The notes: generated from the letters alone by a model not told the origin. Numbered from the stretch's first letter, positions 27,029-36,170 are shown. The stretch: 64,000 nt of DNA from Muricauda sp. MAR_2010_75 (GCF_000745185.1 NZ_JQNJ01000001.1:4360697-4424696); one strand, 5' to 3'. A program made the numbers and translations.

Positions 27029-28714
27029 ATGAAAAGAATTCTATATTTTCTTCCCTTACTATTATTTACCCACTGTACCCGTGAGTTACCTGCCGAGCCT
27101 ACAGGTCTGGTCACGGAAAATGCCATGGTCGTCTCTGCACGTAGGGAAGCTTCGGAGATAGGCGTTGAAATCATGAAAAAAGGCGGGAACGTTTTCGATG
27201 CCATGGTAGCCACCGAACTTTCCCTAGCAGTGGCCTACCCCTTTGCGGGAAACCTCGGGGGCGGGGGCTTTATGGTCTATCGCAAGAGCAATGGTGAATT
27301 GGGAAGTATCGATTACAGGGAAAAGGCTCCATTGGCCGCCCACAGGGATATGTATCTCGACTCCCTGGGCAATGTCATCCCTGGACTGAGTACTTCCGGG
27401 GGAACCGCCGTAGGTGTCCCAGGTACCGTGGCCGGGGTTCTGGAAGTCCACAAGAAATTCGGAAAACTGCCCCTTGACGAAATCATGGAACCCATCATTG
27501 CCTTGGCGAGAAAAGGGGTCGTGGTGACCGAAAAACAGGCCAAAAGATTGGAAGGTACCCGAAAACGCTTCATTGAAACGAATAGTGACAGCACCAAATT
27601 CGCGACCGTGTACAAAGCTGGTGATACCATCAAGTACCCAGCATTGGCCACCACTTTGGAAAAGATCATGAACGAGGGACGGGATGGATTCTACAAAGGG
27701 GAAGTGGCCCAAAAAATAGCGGCCTATGTACAGGAAAAGGGAGGTGTGATCACGGAGGAGGATCTCGCCAGGTATGAGGCCAAGTGGAGAACGCCCATTG
27801 TATTCGACTACAAGGACATCAAAATCATCTCGATGGGTCCCCCCAGCAGCGGTGGTATGACCATGGATCAGATCTTTACCATGATAGCACCCTATGATAT
27901 AGCTAGTTATGGCCACAATTCGACTAGGGCCATCCAATTGTTCACCGAAGCTTCGAGAAGAGCGTATGCGGACCGGAACCATTACCTTGGCGATCCCGAT
28001 TTCGTGGACATTCCCTATAAGGGGCTCATGGACCCTGACTACTTAAAGGGCAGAATGGCCGATTTCACTTTTGATAGGGCCACCTTGTCCTCGGAAGTAG
28101 GCCATGGAACGGTGGAAATTGTGGAAAGCAGCGAGACCACCCACTACTCCATTATCGATGCGGAGGGCAATGCCATCAGTGCGACCACGACCCTGAACGG
28201 TGGATACGGTTCCAAACTTTATATTGATGCCTTGGGATTTTTCCTGAACAATGAAATGGATGATTTCAGTACCAAGCCCGGTGTTCCCAATATGTTCGGT
28301 CTTCCTGGCTCCGAGGCCAACAGTATTGCACCCGAGAAACGAATGTTGAGCAGTATGTCACCGACCATAGTGGAAAGGGACGGCCAGCTGTACATGGTCG
28401 TCGGCACCCCCGGAGGTTCCACGATCATCACGGCCGTGGCCCAGACCATACTGAATGTCCACGAGTTCAATCTCAGCATGCAGGATGCCGTGAACGCTCC
28501 GCGGTTCCACCACCAATGGATGCCCGATGTAGTCGTGTTCGAACCCGAAGGCTTTCCTTTGGAAACCATTGAAACCCTAAAGGCAAAAGGCTACCAAATC
28601 AATGAGGGCAGGACCCGGATCATAGGAAAGGTAGACGCCATCCGAGTGCTGGAAGACGGCAGACTAGAGGGCGGGGCGGATAAACGAGGGGACGATACCG
28701 CTGCGGGATATTGA
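27029..28714 (+). CDS. ggt: gamma-glutamyltransferase
   Basis: A 561-residue Ntn-hydrolase with a lipoprotein signal ending LLLFTHC (Cys16), so it is membrane-tethered. Family features include GGNVFDAMVATELSLAV, FAGNLGGGGFMVY, and the autoprocessing site just before T370 in the SSETTHYSI motif; T370 would become the nucleophile of the small subunit. GGMTMDQ and the oxyanion-loop segment MLSSMSPT are also present. GGT cleaves glutathione and other gamma-glutamyl compounds. It ends the co-directional catabolic block. With an N-formylglutamate-type hydrolase and the M14 peptidase it points to glutamyl- or peptide-derived substrates. Confidence 0.94.
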   Translation: MKRILYFLPLLLFTHCTRELPAEPTGLVTENAMVVSARREASEIGVEIMKKGGNVFDAMVATELSLAVAYPFAGNLGGGGFMVYRKSNGELGSIDYREKAPLAAHRDMYLDSLGNVIPGLSTSGGTAVGVPGTVAGVLEVHKKFGKLPLDEIMEPIIALARKGVVVTEKQAKRLEGTRKRFIETNSDSTKFATVYKAGDTIKYPALATTLEKIMNEGRDGFYKGEVAQKIAAYVQEKGGVITEEDLARYEAKWRTPIVFDYKDIKIISMGPPSSGGMTMDQIFTMIAPYDIASYGHNSTRAIQLFTEASRRAYADRNHYLGDPDFVDIPYKGLMDPDYLKGRMADFTFDRATLSSEVGHGTVEIVESSETTHYSIIDAEGNAISATTTLNGGYGSKLYIDALGFFLNNEMDDFSTKPGVPNMFGLPGSEANSIAPEKRMLSSMSPTIVERDGQLYMVVGTPGGSTIITAVAQTILNVHEFNLSMQDAVNAPRFHHQWMPDVVVFEPEGFPLETIETLKAKGYQINEGRTRIIGKVDAIRVLEDGRLEGGADKRGDDTAAGY

Positions 28715-29052
28715 CCACCCAGAGAACCAAACCCTACTTGGTAAAACGCATACTAATGATTTTTGAGACCATTGACTTTACGTATCCTATACACCTTCAA
28801 GGTAAGGGAATTTACCCATGAAAGATTGAAACGTTCTTCCTCAAATATCGCTTACCCTTTATATTCCGGATTGATATCCCTTTAATTTAAAAGCTAAAGA
28901 CACCTTGGGGCAATCACAAACAAAAAATTGAACTTTACATATTATTGTAAAATGAATTTTCAAAAACCAATAAATTCAAATATTGGTTGCGGTTTATGGA
29001 AAATCACGATATTCAACCATTGGTATCCACCTCCTTGATTAGGTATCCAACG
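28715..29052. other. 338-base gene-free gap between convergent blocks
   Basis: This separates the plus-strand catabolic block from the minus-strand copper island. It is AT-rich, with stop codons in all frames. The only structure I see is the hairpin at 28965-28988, annotated separately. Confidence 0.6.
28965..28988 (-). terminator. AT-rich hairpin ending the left copper arm
   Basis: AACCAATA and TATTGGTT form an 8-bp stem. Read on the minus strand, the stem ends in GGTTTTTG, a short T-run. It lies 65 bases past the last gene of the minus-strand block, where a terminator is expected, but the stem is weak. Confidence 0.4.
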
Positions 29053-29388
29053 TTAGAAAAATGCATTGAAAGACGGTAAACAAGCCCAAAAGCTATCAAA
29101 ATTCCCCCAAAAGATGCCCTGTATATCCACTGCAAAGTGAAAACCCATGATTCCAAAAGCAATAGAAATCATAGCTAACAATGCAACAATTACCCATCTA
29201 CCAACGACCAAAAGTATACTTGGTAACAAATCCACCACACCCACTGCTGGCATTATAAATTTATTGGCCAATAGTCCTTTGTAAACAGCAATGAACTCCT
29301 CGGTCATCACACAATCGTGAGGCAGAAATCCAATAAACTTATACAACCCGAATAGGATTAAGTTAACCCCCAATCCCATTCGAACCAT
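29053..29388 (-). CDS. small DoxX-like integral membrane protein
   Basis: A 111-residue protein with about three hydrophobic segments (LILFGLYKFIGFL, AVGVVDLLPSILLVVG, VIVALLAMISIAFGIM). The pattern resembles short DoxX-like membrane proteins, but I cannot place it firmly. It is the last gene of the copper ATPase unit, 25 bases after the HMA chaperone, so it is probably co-transcribed with copA. Role unknown. Confidence 0.55.
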   Translation of the reverse strand: MVRMGLGVNLILFGLYKFIGFLPHDCVMTEEFIAVYKGLLANKFIMPAVGVVDLLPSILLVVGRWVIVALLAMISIAFGIMGFHFAVDIQGIFWGNFDSFWACLPSFNAFF

Positions 29389-29413
29389 TTAATATATTCT
29401 TCTGGACATTCCT

Positions 29414-29629
29414 TTATTTCTTGGTCAAATGATATCCAGCCGATTCAACAGCAGAAGTGATTTCCTCTTCCGTAGCACTTGTAGTCTGTACGGTCAACAA
29501 TTTGTCTTGGGAGGCAAAGTCAACAGACCAATCGGTCACGCCATCCACCTTATCCAAAAATGGTTTTACGGTATTGGCACACCCACTGCACTTAATATTT
29601 GATTTGAATTGTAATGTACTCATGTTCAT
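29414..29629 (-). CDS. HMA-domain copper chaperone (CopZ-like)
   Basis: A 71-residue single-domain protein with the ferredoxin-like heavy-metal-associated fold. The metal-binding CxxC is C14 and C17 in IKCSGCANT, and the C-terminus reads AVESAGYHLTKK. It lies 21 bases downstream of the CopA ATPase gene, so it probably hands Cu(I) to that pump in the cytosol. Confidence 0.9.
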   Translation of the reverse strand: MNMSTLQFKSNIKCSGCANTVKPFLDKVDGVTDWSVDFASQDKLLTVQTTSATEEEITSAVESAGYHLTKK

Positions 29630-29650
29630 CGATTTTAAATTAGAAAATTA

Positions 29651-31909
29651 CTATAGTTTAATCGTTTTAAGCCTCAAACTGTTCAATACGACCGATACAC
29701 TGCTAAAAGCCATAGCGGCACCAGCTATCATCGGATCTAACAAAAATCCATTGATCGGATACAGCAGCCCTGCAGCTATAGGAATTCCAATGATATTGTA
29801 TATAAAGGCCCAAAAAAGATTTTGCCTTATACCTATAACGGTCTTATGGGAGAGCTTCAACGCTTTGGGAATGGCATTTAAATCAGAGGTGATCAAGGTC
29901 ATTTTCGCGACATCCATGGCAATGTCGGACCCTTTGCCCATCGCGATACTGACATCTGCTTGGGCAAGTGCCTGCGAATCATTGATACCATCGCCCACCA
30001 TGGCGACCACCTTTCCACTTTCTTGAAGCCTTTTCACAAAATCAGCTTTCTCTGATGGGAGTACTTCGGCTTCATAGCTTTTGATACCCACCTGTTGTGA
30101 TACGGCTTCGGCGGTCATCTTGTTATCACCGGTCATCATGTAAACTTCCATACCATTCCCCTGCATTTCCCGTATGGCTTCCTTTGAGGATTCCTTTATA
30201 CTATCCATAATGGTCAAAATCGCCTTCACCTTGCCTCCACCGCCAAAGTATATGACCGTTTTGGCCTCCTGCTCTAACCCTTCGACCATGTGCCCCAGGT
30301 TGTCATCCATGGCGATTCCTTTTTCGACCATCAACTTATGATTGCCCACAAGGTATTGGGTTCCATCCAATGCCTCAGCGCGAACACCTTTTCCTGTAAT
30401 ACTATTGAAGTTCAAAATTTCGACCGGATTTACCTTTCTATTTTTTAAAAAGGAGACCACGGCTTCAGCCAAGGGATGTTCGGACTGTCCTTCCATGGCA
30501 TATAAAATTTGCTCCAGGGCCCTGTGATCGGTCACATGGTCCGCAAAGACCATATCGGTCACCACAGGCTTTCCTTCAGTTATGGTACCCGTTTTATCCA
30601 GGACAATGGCATTCACTTTGTAACCCAACTCCAGGCTTTCCGCATCTTTGATGAGAATATTGTGGTCGGCCCCCTTGCCGATTCCCACCATGATGGCCGT
30701 GGGGGTTGCCAAACCCAGCGCACAGGGACAAGCTATTACCAATACGGCAACTGCGGTCAACAGTGCATGGGTAAAAGCGTCCTCACCTCCCAGGAACATC
30801 CAGGTGATAAATGTCACCAGTGAAATCGTCATTACCACGGGAACAAAAATACCGGCAATCCTGTCCACCAATTTTTGTACGGGCGCTTTGCTCCCCTGTG
30901 CTTCCTGCACCATCTTGATGATCTGGGACAAAAGGGTCTCCCCTCCCACCCGGTCAGCTACAAACTGAAAGCTTCCTTTTTGGTTTACGGTACCGGCAAA
31001 AACTTTTTCATCCTTTGTCTTTTCTACAGGGACGGGTTCGCCTGTGATCATACTTTCATCAACATAGGAACTTCCTTTGGACACCGTTCCATCCACAGGG
31101 ATTTTCTCTCCCGGTCTGACCAATATCGTTTGACCTACCTTGACCGAAGAAATAGGGATTTCCCTTTCCTCCCCATTTGCTATCACCTTTAAGGTCTTGG
31201 GCTGCAACCCTATCAATTTCTTTATGGCGGAGGATGTATTTGATTTCGCCTTTTCTTCCAATAATTTCCCCAATGAAATAAAGGTGATGATCACTGTGGC
31301 CGCCTCATAATATACATGGGGTTCCATGCCTTTACTGAGCCAAAATTCAGGAAAAAAGGTATTGAATGCACTGAACAAAAAGGCAATGCCCGTACTGAGT
31401 GCGACCAAGGTATCCATATTGGCCTTACCGAATCTGGCCTGTTTGAGGGCATTTATGAAAAAACTTCGGCCAAACCAGAACAGGATAGGAACGGCAAGTA
31501 CCAACGAAATCCACCTACCCAGGACCCAATCCATAAAAAACATCCCCAGAAGGAAAATGGGAAGTGTCAAAATAGCGGACCAAAGGGTTCGCTTTTTTAT
31601 GGATACATAATGCTTTTTCGAAAGCTCTTCCTGTACTTCGGTAGGATCCTCGGCATCCACAATTATATCATAACCGATTTGACGTACCGCATTTTGAAGA
31701 TCGCTTAGGTCCATAGCACTGTCATACTCCACAAGGACCGTACTATTGGCAAAGTTGACACTGGCATTGTAGACCCCTTCGGTATGGCCCAGCATGGATT
31801 CCACGCTGGATGCACAGGCAGCACAGGTCATTCCAGTGACCGGGAAAGATTTTTTTGACACCGTCTTCGCTTTCCTTTCGGTGTCCTCAATAATATCGAT
31901 TGCATCCAT
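29651..31909 (-). CDS. copA: copper-translocating P1B-type ATPase
   Basis: A 752-residue Cu(I) export pump. An N-terminal HMA domain carries GMTCAAC (C29, C32), followed by about eight transmembrane helices. The actuator motif TGEP is at 289-292, the transport-site CPC at C394-P395-C396, the phosphorylated Asp at D438 in DKTGT, and the P1B HP motif at H478-P479 in SEHPLAEAV. The hinge is [12 protein letters not shown]. All catalytic residues are present and the length is normal for the family. It exports Cu+ (or Ag+) from cytosol to periplasm, where the multicopper oxidase and CusCBA act. Confidence 0.95.
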   Translation of the reverse strand: MDAIDIIEDTERKAKTVSKKSFPVTGMTCAACASSVESMLGHTEGVYNASVNFANSTVLVEYDSAMDLSDLQNAVRQIGYDIIVDAEDPTEVQEELSKKHYVSIKKRTLWSAILTLPIFLLGMFFMDWVLGRWISLVLAVPILFWFGRSFFINALKQARFGKANMDTLVALSTGIAFLFSAFNTFFPEFWLSKGMEPHVYYEAATVIITFISLGKLLEEKAKSNTSSAIKKLIGLQPKTLKVIANGEEREIPISSVKVGQTILVRPGEKIPVDGTVSKGSSYVDESMITGEPVPVEKTKDEKVFAGTVNQKGSFQFVADRVGGETLLSQIIKMVQEAQGSKAPVQKLVDRIAGIFVPVVMTISLVTFITWMFLGGEDAFTHALLTAVAVLVIACPCALGLATPTAIMVGIGKGADHNILIKDAESLELGYKVNAIVLDKTGTITEGKPVVTDMVFADHVTDHRALEQILYAMEGQSEHPLAEAVVSFLKNRKVNPVEILNFNSITGKGVRAEALDGTQYLVGNHKLMVEKGIAMDDNLGHMVEGLEQEAKTVIYFGGGGKVKAILTIMDSIKESSKEAIREMQGNGMEVYMMTGDNKMTAEAVSQQVGIKSYEAEVLPSEKADFVKRLQESGKVVAMVGDGINDSQALAQADVSIAMGKGSDIAMDVAKMTLITSDLNAIPKALKLSHKTVIGIRQNLFWAFIYNIIGIPIAAGLLYPINGFLLDPMIAGAAMAFSSVSVVLNSLRLKTIKL

Positions 31910-32037
31910 TTTCTACTCCGATTTGTATGGTACAAATTTCAGAATAGACCTAAAATGCACTGTTACGTTATTTACTGAAAGAGTTGTAGAATTTTCCGAA
32001 AAATCAACTTTTATCTTTCTTCGTCAAGTACTTAACC

Positions 32038-32215
32038 TTAATTGGTGAGTGGTTTATAGAATTCGGCAACATCTATGAGATCAGGTTCGCCCACGTCAAT
32101 CTTTTTTGGAGAATTTGCCCCGATCAGTTTAGAATATATTCGATAGGACAAACCATTGTAGTGAACTTGGGGCAAAACAAGAACATTGGTAGTAAATAAT
32201 CGCCTCTCATTCGGC
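32038..32215 (-). pseudogene. orphan C-terminal gene fragment between copA and the DUF305 gene
   Basis: The minus-strand frame overlapping the end of the DUF305 gene reads without stops from about 32215 to TAA at 32038, giving segments such as TTNVLVLPQVHYNGLSYRIY and KKIDVGEPDLIDVAEFYKP. The composition looks coding, but no plausible ATG precedes it and I recognise no family. It may be the 3' remnant of a lost gene or an unusual extension of the upstream frame. The rest of 31910-32206 shows nothing else. Confidence 0.25.
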
Positions 32216-32770
32216 CAGATTCTTTGTTTCTTCGCTAAGCGATCCCTCGAATTTAGGAATAGGCCGCTTTTCTTTCCCAGCTTCGGTTTCCACTATTCCA
32301 TTTTCCTTGATGTCGTTTATCAACCATTGCATTTCCATTATCTCCCTGCGTTGCGCCTTGATAATTTCATTGGCAAGCTCACGTACCCTGACATCTTTTA
32401 TTTGAGAACGTTTACTGGTCAAAATAGCAATGGAATGATGGGGTATCATTCCTTCCATGTAGTCGACTCCTGAAACGGTAACCTGACTCCTGACCAGCCA
32501 TATCCCACCTGCAATCAACAAAACACCCAAGGCTAAAATTGACATGTTCTTGCGTCGGTCTTTATACATCTGTAGCATATATAGCAGCATAATAATGATC
32601 ATCGATCCCCCCATTATCAAAGTCATGAAAAATCTAGTCTCACTATACCAAAAATGATCAATGATTTGATATGAGTGGGTGTACATTAAAAAAAACATGG
32701 CGACCATTGAAGTACCAATCATCGCAAAAAACTTTAAATAATTATTGGATTTCCTTTGACTATCTTCCAT
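32207..32770 (-). CDS. DUF305 family membrane-anchored protein
   Basis: A 187-residue protein with three transmembrane segments in its first half (about 12-30, 47-67, 76-94) and a soluble helical DUF305 domain at about 100-165. The hallmark DYMEGMIPHHSIAIL is seen with H111 and H112. DUF305 proteins are ferritin-like helical proteins frequently linked to copper resistance; exact chemistry is not established. It lies between an HMA gene and copA in the copper unit. N-terminal membrane helices make it likely to expose the domain to the periplasm. Confidence 0.88.
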   Translation of the reverse strand: MEDSQRKSNNYLKFFAMIGTSMVAMFFLMYTHSYQIIDHFWYSETRFFMTLIMGGSMIIIMLLYMLQMYKDRRKNMSILALGVLLIAGGIWLVRSQVTVSGVDYMEGMIPHHSIAILTSKRSQIKDVRVRELANEIIKAQRREIMEMQWLINDIKENGIVETEAGKEKRPIPKFEGSLSEETKNLAE

Positions 32771-32881
32771 TGTGCAAATTTTATCTGGTTATTGTGATTA
32801 TTCCTTGACTTTCGAGTATTGTATTGTTCCATTCCAATTGTAGGCCTGACAATTTACCTGTCCCAGTTATCGTATATCGGT

Positions 32882-33107
32882 TCAATTGGCTTTGTTCATC
32901 GCTTGTATTTTATATTGACCCCCCTTATTTTCCAATGCCTTTTGTAGCTTTTCAAGGGGGGACCTCAAATTGCGACTCCACTGTAGCTTCTGCGTTTTTT
33001 AGATCGACCGCTACATCGGCTACACCGGCCACATTGAAAAGAGCTTCTTCAACGTGCCCCCTACAGCCATCACAAGTCATTCCTTCTATTTGGTATCTTC
33101 TTTTCAT
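32882..33107 (-). CDS. HMA-domain metal chaperone with a frameshift in a G6/C6 tract
   Basis: The start at 33107 gives MKRRYQIEGMTCDGC, an HMA domain with C12 and C15. The frame as sequenced stops after VESQFEVPP, at 32952. Removing one base from the six-G run at 32956-32961 continues the protein as VPLEKLQKALENKGGQYKIQ to a stop at 32882, giving a normal HMA length of about 74 residues. A sequencing error, a recent mutation or slippage-mediated expression would all explain this. It closely resembles the HMA protein at 52701. Confidence 0.75.
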
Positions 33108-33155
33108 GTTGTGATCATTTTTTATTTTAACAATTTTACACCTAGAATCAACAAT

Positions 33156-33167
33156 GTTGGTTCCAAC
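33156..33167. promoter_or_regulatory. small inverted repeat upstream of an HMA gene
   Basis: GTTGG-TT-CCAAC is a perfect 5-2-5 inverted repeat about 50 bases upstream of the HMA start at 33107. It lies in the 204-base gap after the HMA-AraC regulator gene. It could be an operator, but nothing in the sequence proves binding, and repeats this short arise by chance. Confidence 0.2.
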
Positions 33168-33311
33168 ACGTATGGGAAAAGTAACACTTTCTGTATAAGG
33201 GCGTTGTTTGAAAAAAAACAAACCTTGACCCATTTGCGAAGAAAGGTGTTTTTTAAATAGCGTTTAGGAGGATGGTTCCTTGGAAAGGTATTGCGCCCTT
33301 AATGGTAGAGG

Positions 33312-33899
33312 TTAAATATCATCAAGCGATATTCTATTTTGTATGGCACTTTTCTTAAATTGTGTAGGTGTCATTCCAGTAACTTTTTTAAATTGGTTGC
33401 TTAAATAGGCAACGCTGCTATAGTCCAATTGAAACGCTATTTCCTTTAAGCCCAATTCGTCATAAACAAGAAACTCTTTGATCTTTTCAATCTTTTGGTT
33501 GATGATATATTGCTCCAAGGTAATGCTTTCCACCGCGGAAAACAGCGAACTAAGATACTTATAGTCAAGATGCAATCCATCGGAAAGGTATTCGGGCCAT
33601 TTGACCTTTTCCATGGGTCCGGTGTAGTGTATCGCCTCAATCACTAGGTTTTTGATCTGTTCTATCAACTGACCTTTACGATCGTTGATGATCGTAAATC
33701 CAATTTTCTCAAGTCGTTCGTTGAGACCTTCCCGTTTTTCAGGCGTGATTTTCCCATTGAGGGTTATTTCACCCAACGACACATTCATATAGGGAATGCC
33801 CTCATCGTCCAAAATACCTTTGACGGCCATGATGCATCTCGGACAGACCATGTTTTTGATGTACAACACATCTTTCGATTTACTGGACCCAACTTCCAT
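33312..33899 (-). CDS. HMA-like domain fused to AraC-type helix-turn-helix, putative metal sensor
   Basis: A 195-residue protein. Residues 12-72 resemble an HMA fold with MVCPRC (C19, C22) as the CxxC and GFTII at the final strand. After a helical linker, the AraC-type DNA-binding region occupies about 105-187, with the recognition helix in SSVAYLSNQFKKVTGMTP. Most AraC regulators have a cupin or other ligand domain instead, so a metal-binding sensor domain is an attractive reading. Its start is 1 base after the stop of a small basic membrane protein gene. A paralogue lies at 49299. No direct evidence of metal binding is available. Confidence 0.82.
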   Translation of the reverse strand: MEVGSSKSKDVLYIKNMVCPRCIMAVKGILDDEGIPYMNVSLGEITLNGKITPEKREGLNERLEKIGFTIINDRKGQLIEQIKNLVIEAIHYTGPMEKVKWPEYLSDGLHLDYKYLSSLFSAVESITLEQYIINQKIEKIKEFLVYDELGLKEIAFQLDYSSVAYLSNQFKKVTGMTPTQFKKSAIQNRISLDDI

Positions 33900-33900
33900 A

Positions 33901-34092
33901 TCATGCAGTGAATTTCCACAGGGCCTTCAAAAAAATGACGACCACTGCCAATATAATGATCAATATCAAGGCCAATATGCCAAGGATTTTCATTCTTTTT
34001 TCCTTTCTTTTCTTGGCCGGATCCCGTTTCTTTTTCGCCAGATCCCTTTTTTTCTTTCGTCTTTGCCTCCTAAGTTCGCTCATTTTTCCCAA
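33901..34092 (-). CDS. small basic single-pass membrane protein
   Basis: A 63-residue protein, or 60 if translation starts at the third residue (MSELRRQ at 34083). The first half is very Lys/Arg-rich and the second half is one hydrophobic helix (ILGILALILIIILAVVVIFL). No known family comes to mind. The stop lies one base before the ATG of the HMA-AraC regulator gene, and the orientation matches the operon. That coupling supports it as a real gene, but low-complexity basic ORFs can be spurious. Confidence 0.5.
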   Translation of the reverse strand: MGKMSELRRQRRKKKRDLAKKKRDPAKKRKEKRMKILGILALILIIILAVVVIFLKALWKFTA

Positions 34093-34172
34093 AATGGTTC
34101 AACTGGCACAATAGTCAACTATTTGCTCCTAACAGGAGTCCTTTGCCAAATAAGTATGTCAATGTGTTTGAA

Positions 34173-34874
34173 CTATCGCCTTTTCCATAATTTTCTGATC
34201 GTTGGTGAGCTGACATACCACAACAAGAATCCGCTCAAAACGGTAATCAATCCCATCAGGGAAAAAATCCGTAAAACCATGGTGTTAAAATCGTCCCGTC
34301 CCTCATAGTCCATGGTATGGGTCATCCACAAAAAATCGAACCATCTCCAGGACCGATGCCTTACACGTTGAAACGACCCATCGGTCTCTGAGACATACGC
34401 TTTAAGGTTTTCATCCGTTTCATAGGTGATCACATAGGCCGGTAATGGACGTCCACGATACTCGTGCTGCCCACCTGTTTGGGTGAGTCTTTCAACACTT
34501 TTGACCTTAAGTTCGGGCAACATATACTGTGAAGCAACGGCCAAGGCCTGTTGTTCATCGATACCCTTTTTGATCTCCCCCGTTTGTGCATCCATCAAAA
34601 CCCCACCATTGATCCAATAATAGGGACTTCCCCCTATATTTCTCATTTCCAAAGATTTGATTTTAACGTTCCCGTGTCCATTGGGAGCAATTAAATTCCC
34701 AAATTCTGACTGGTCCGGATGCTCCTTGATGAATTGATCTCCATGGATCTCGTCAATGTCCGTCCAACTAAAATATAGTCCACTGATGGTCCACATTAGG
34801 AACTGGATCCCAATAAATAGGCCAAGATATCTATGTATCTTTCTGACCTTCATCGATGTTTTTCTTCCGACCAT
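34173..34874 (-). CDS. PepSY domain-containing membrane protein
   Basis: A 233-residue protein with an N-terminal transmembrane helix (about 15-33), a periplasmic PepSY region (about 55-165, e.g. DEQQALAVASQYM) and a C-terminal helix (MVLRIFSLMGLITVLSGFLLW). The layout corresponds to shortened PepSY-associated TM proteins that often lie next to metal transport genes in Bacteroidetes. Its ATG overlaps the stop of the preceding gene by one base (TAATG), indicating translational coupling. A role in periplasmic copper or iron reduction has been proposed for relatives, but that is inference here. Confidence 0.82.
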   Translation of the reverse strand: MVGRKTSMKVRKIHRYLGLFIGIQFLMWTISGLYFSWTDIDEIHGDQFIKEHPDQSEFGNLIAPNGHGNVKIKSLEMRNIGGSPYYWINGGVLMDAQTGEIKKGIDEQQALAVASQYMLPELKVKSVERLTQTGGQHEYRGRPLPAYVITYETDENLKAYVSETDGSFQRVRHRSWRWFDFLWMTHTMDYEGRDDFNTMVLRIFSLMGLITVLSGFLLWYVSSPTIRKLWKRR

Positions 34875-35371
34875 TAGTTCTTCCCGTTGTTCCGTGAGGA
34901 GTTATGCATCTTTACAATTTTCCAATCCCCATCCGTTTTTTTAAGGATGGTGGTGGCAACCCCTTTTCTGCTGATCGTTTTGCCCTCACCTCCATTTTCC
35001 GATTTTAGGCCAATGGTATAGACATAGCTTTCCGTAGTAAAGGCAAAGGGTAGCTCCACCTTCACTTCAATGGTATAATCCGAGAACTTAAAACTGTTGA
35101 AATGTCCAAGTTCTGGACCTATATGATGGTCGTGATAATGTTGATAGGTGCCTTCCACGCCCCCGGATTCAAAAACTTCGGAATCTTCCGCAAAAAGCTC
35201 CAAGGTACCTTCCGTGGTCAAGTTTTGCAGTGCTTCTTTATAGCTTTCCAATATCCTCAGCACAGCGGCCCTGTCCTGGTCTAGGTTTTCCTTGTTAGGG
35301 TTTGTTTGGCCAAAGCTTGTCCCTGTGAGAAATACGGCCATTAGAAAAATCTGTAAAGTAATACGTTTCAT
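34874..35371 (-). CDS. exported SnoaL/NTF2-like protein
   Basis: A 165-residue protein with a Sec signal peptide cut near TSFGQ and an NTF2/DUF4440-like fold: RILESYKEALQNLTTEGTL, LFAEDSEVFESGG, then the beta-rich half ending in TDGDWKIVKMHNSSR. The family is functionally diverse and no catalytic residues are obvious. In the copper island it would be periplasmic and co-expressed with the PepSY protein, whose start overlaps its stop. Confidence 0.82.
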   Translation of the reverse strand: MKRITLQIFLMAVFLTGTSFGQTNPNKENLDQDRAAVLRILESYKEALQNLTTEGTLELFAEDSEVFESGGVEGTYQHYHDHHIGPELGHFNSFKFSDYTIEVKVELPFAFTTESYVYTIGLKSENGGEGKTISRKGVATTILKKTDGDWKIVKMHNSSRNNGKN

Positions 35372-35390
35372 TGGTTTGTTTTAACATTGT

Positions 35391-35528
35391 TTAGGTTAGT
35401 ATATATTGTATGATAAAGGCTCCCAGGACAATCGAAATGACGATCCCATACAGGATATGGGCCAACCATTTTTTTAAAATGGCCTTTTTCGGCTGCACAG
35501 GTCCATTGTCACGACAACAATCTTTCAT
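35391..35528 (-). CDS. 45-residue membrane microprotein
   Basis: A short frame beginning MKDCCRDNGPVQPKK and continuing into one hydrophobic helix (HILYGIVISIVLGAFIIQYI) before TAA at 35391. It is in the operon orientation, 19 bases upstream of the SnoaL-like start. The CC pair and the copper context hint at metal binding, but this is speculation. I support it as a gene from the N-in signal, the tidy helix and the spacing. Confidence 0.55.
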   Translation of the reverse strand: MKDCCRDNGPVQPKKAILKKWLAHILYGIVISIVLGAFIIQYILT

Positions 35529-35711
35529 CCTTTTTTTCCATTAGTGCCTGACAAGGGAAGGGAACGATTAACTAACTAACTCACCAACCAATCAACTTTG
35601 GGTGTTCCCCTCCCTTTCAGGACTTTATTTCCTCATTCATAGTAACCGGACATGACCAACAACAATAGCAATATCGTTTGTCCCGGTTTTAGGGTAATTT
35701 CCATGTCATTT

Positions 35712-36170
35712 TCAATTATCCAATTCTTCCATTAGATCATTTACCAAGGTCAATATCCGTTCTTTCTCTTCCACCGATAATTTTGCATCCTTATGGATCA
35801 GGGTATAGGAAGATAGGGGCATCTTATCGTCTTCGATCTGACTTGCGATGGACTTTAGTTTGCTCCTTTTTCTTCGATCCGAATAGTCGCCCCATTCATT
35901 GAAATTGAGTTCTTCCTTTCCCTCTTTTATGTGTTCTTCCAAAAACCAGGCGATGGGTTGGACCTTATTGTACCACGGGTATTGGGTGTTGTTACTGTGG
36001 CAATCATAGCAAGATACCCGCAAATCGTGTTCGATATCCTTGGCAACCTGGTTCACCGACATGAAGTCCGTATCGGGAACCACATCGCTCAAGTTGGGAT
36101 CTGTGGGCACAAACTGGATGCCCACAAATCCCAACAGCACTACCAATACTATGATTTTCAGTACTTTCAT
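35712..36170 (-). CDS. haem-binding domain protein (c-type, CxxCH)
   Basis: A 152-residue protein with an N-terminal hydrophobic anchor (about 5-20) and a single c-type haem site C54-Y-D-C57-H58 in VSCYDCHSNNTQYPWY, the signature of the Bacteroidetes haem_bd family. PLSSYTLIH near 120 may provide another conserved part. It should sit in the periplasm and transfer electrons. Its ATG directly abuts the stop of the DUF3347 gene (no gap), so both are co-translated. The 183-base gap downstream before the microprotein shows only a GTTAGTTAGTTAG-type short repeat. Confidence 0.88.
   Translation of the reverse strand: MKVLKIIVLVVLLGFVGIQFVPTDPNLSDVVPDTDFMSVNQVAKDIEHDLRVSCYDCHSNNTQYPWYNKVQPIAWFLEEHIKEGKEELNFNEWGDYSDRRKRSKLKSIASQIEDDKMPLSSYTLIHKDAKLSVEEKERILTLVNDLMEELDN

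Noticed and set aside
27224..27982. Minus-strand open frame of 252 codons over ggt
   Set aside because: Antisense shadow; the GGT frame has full family motifs.
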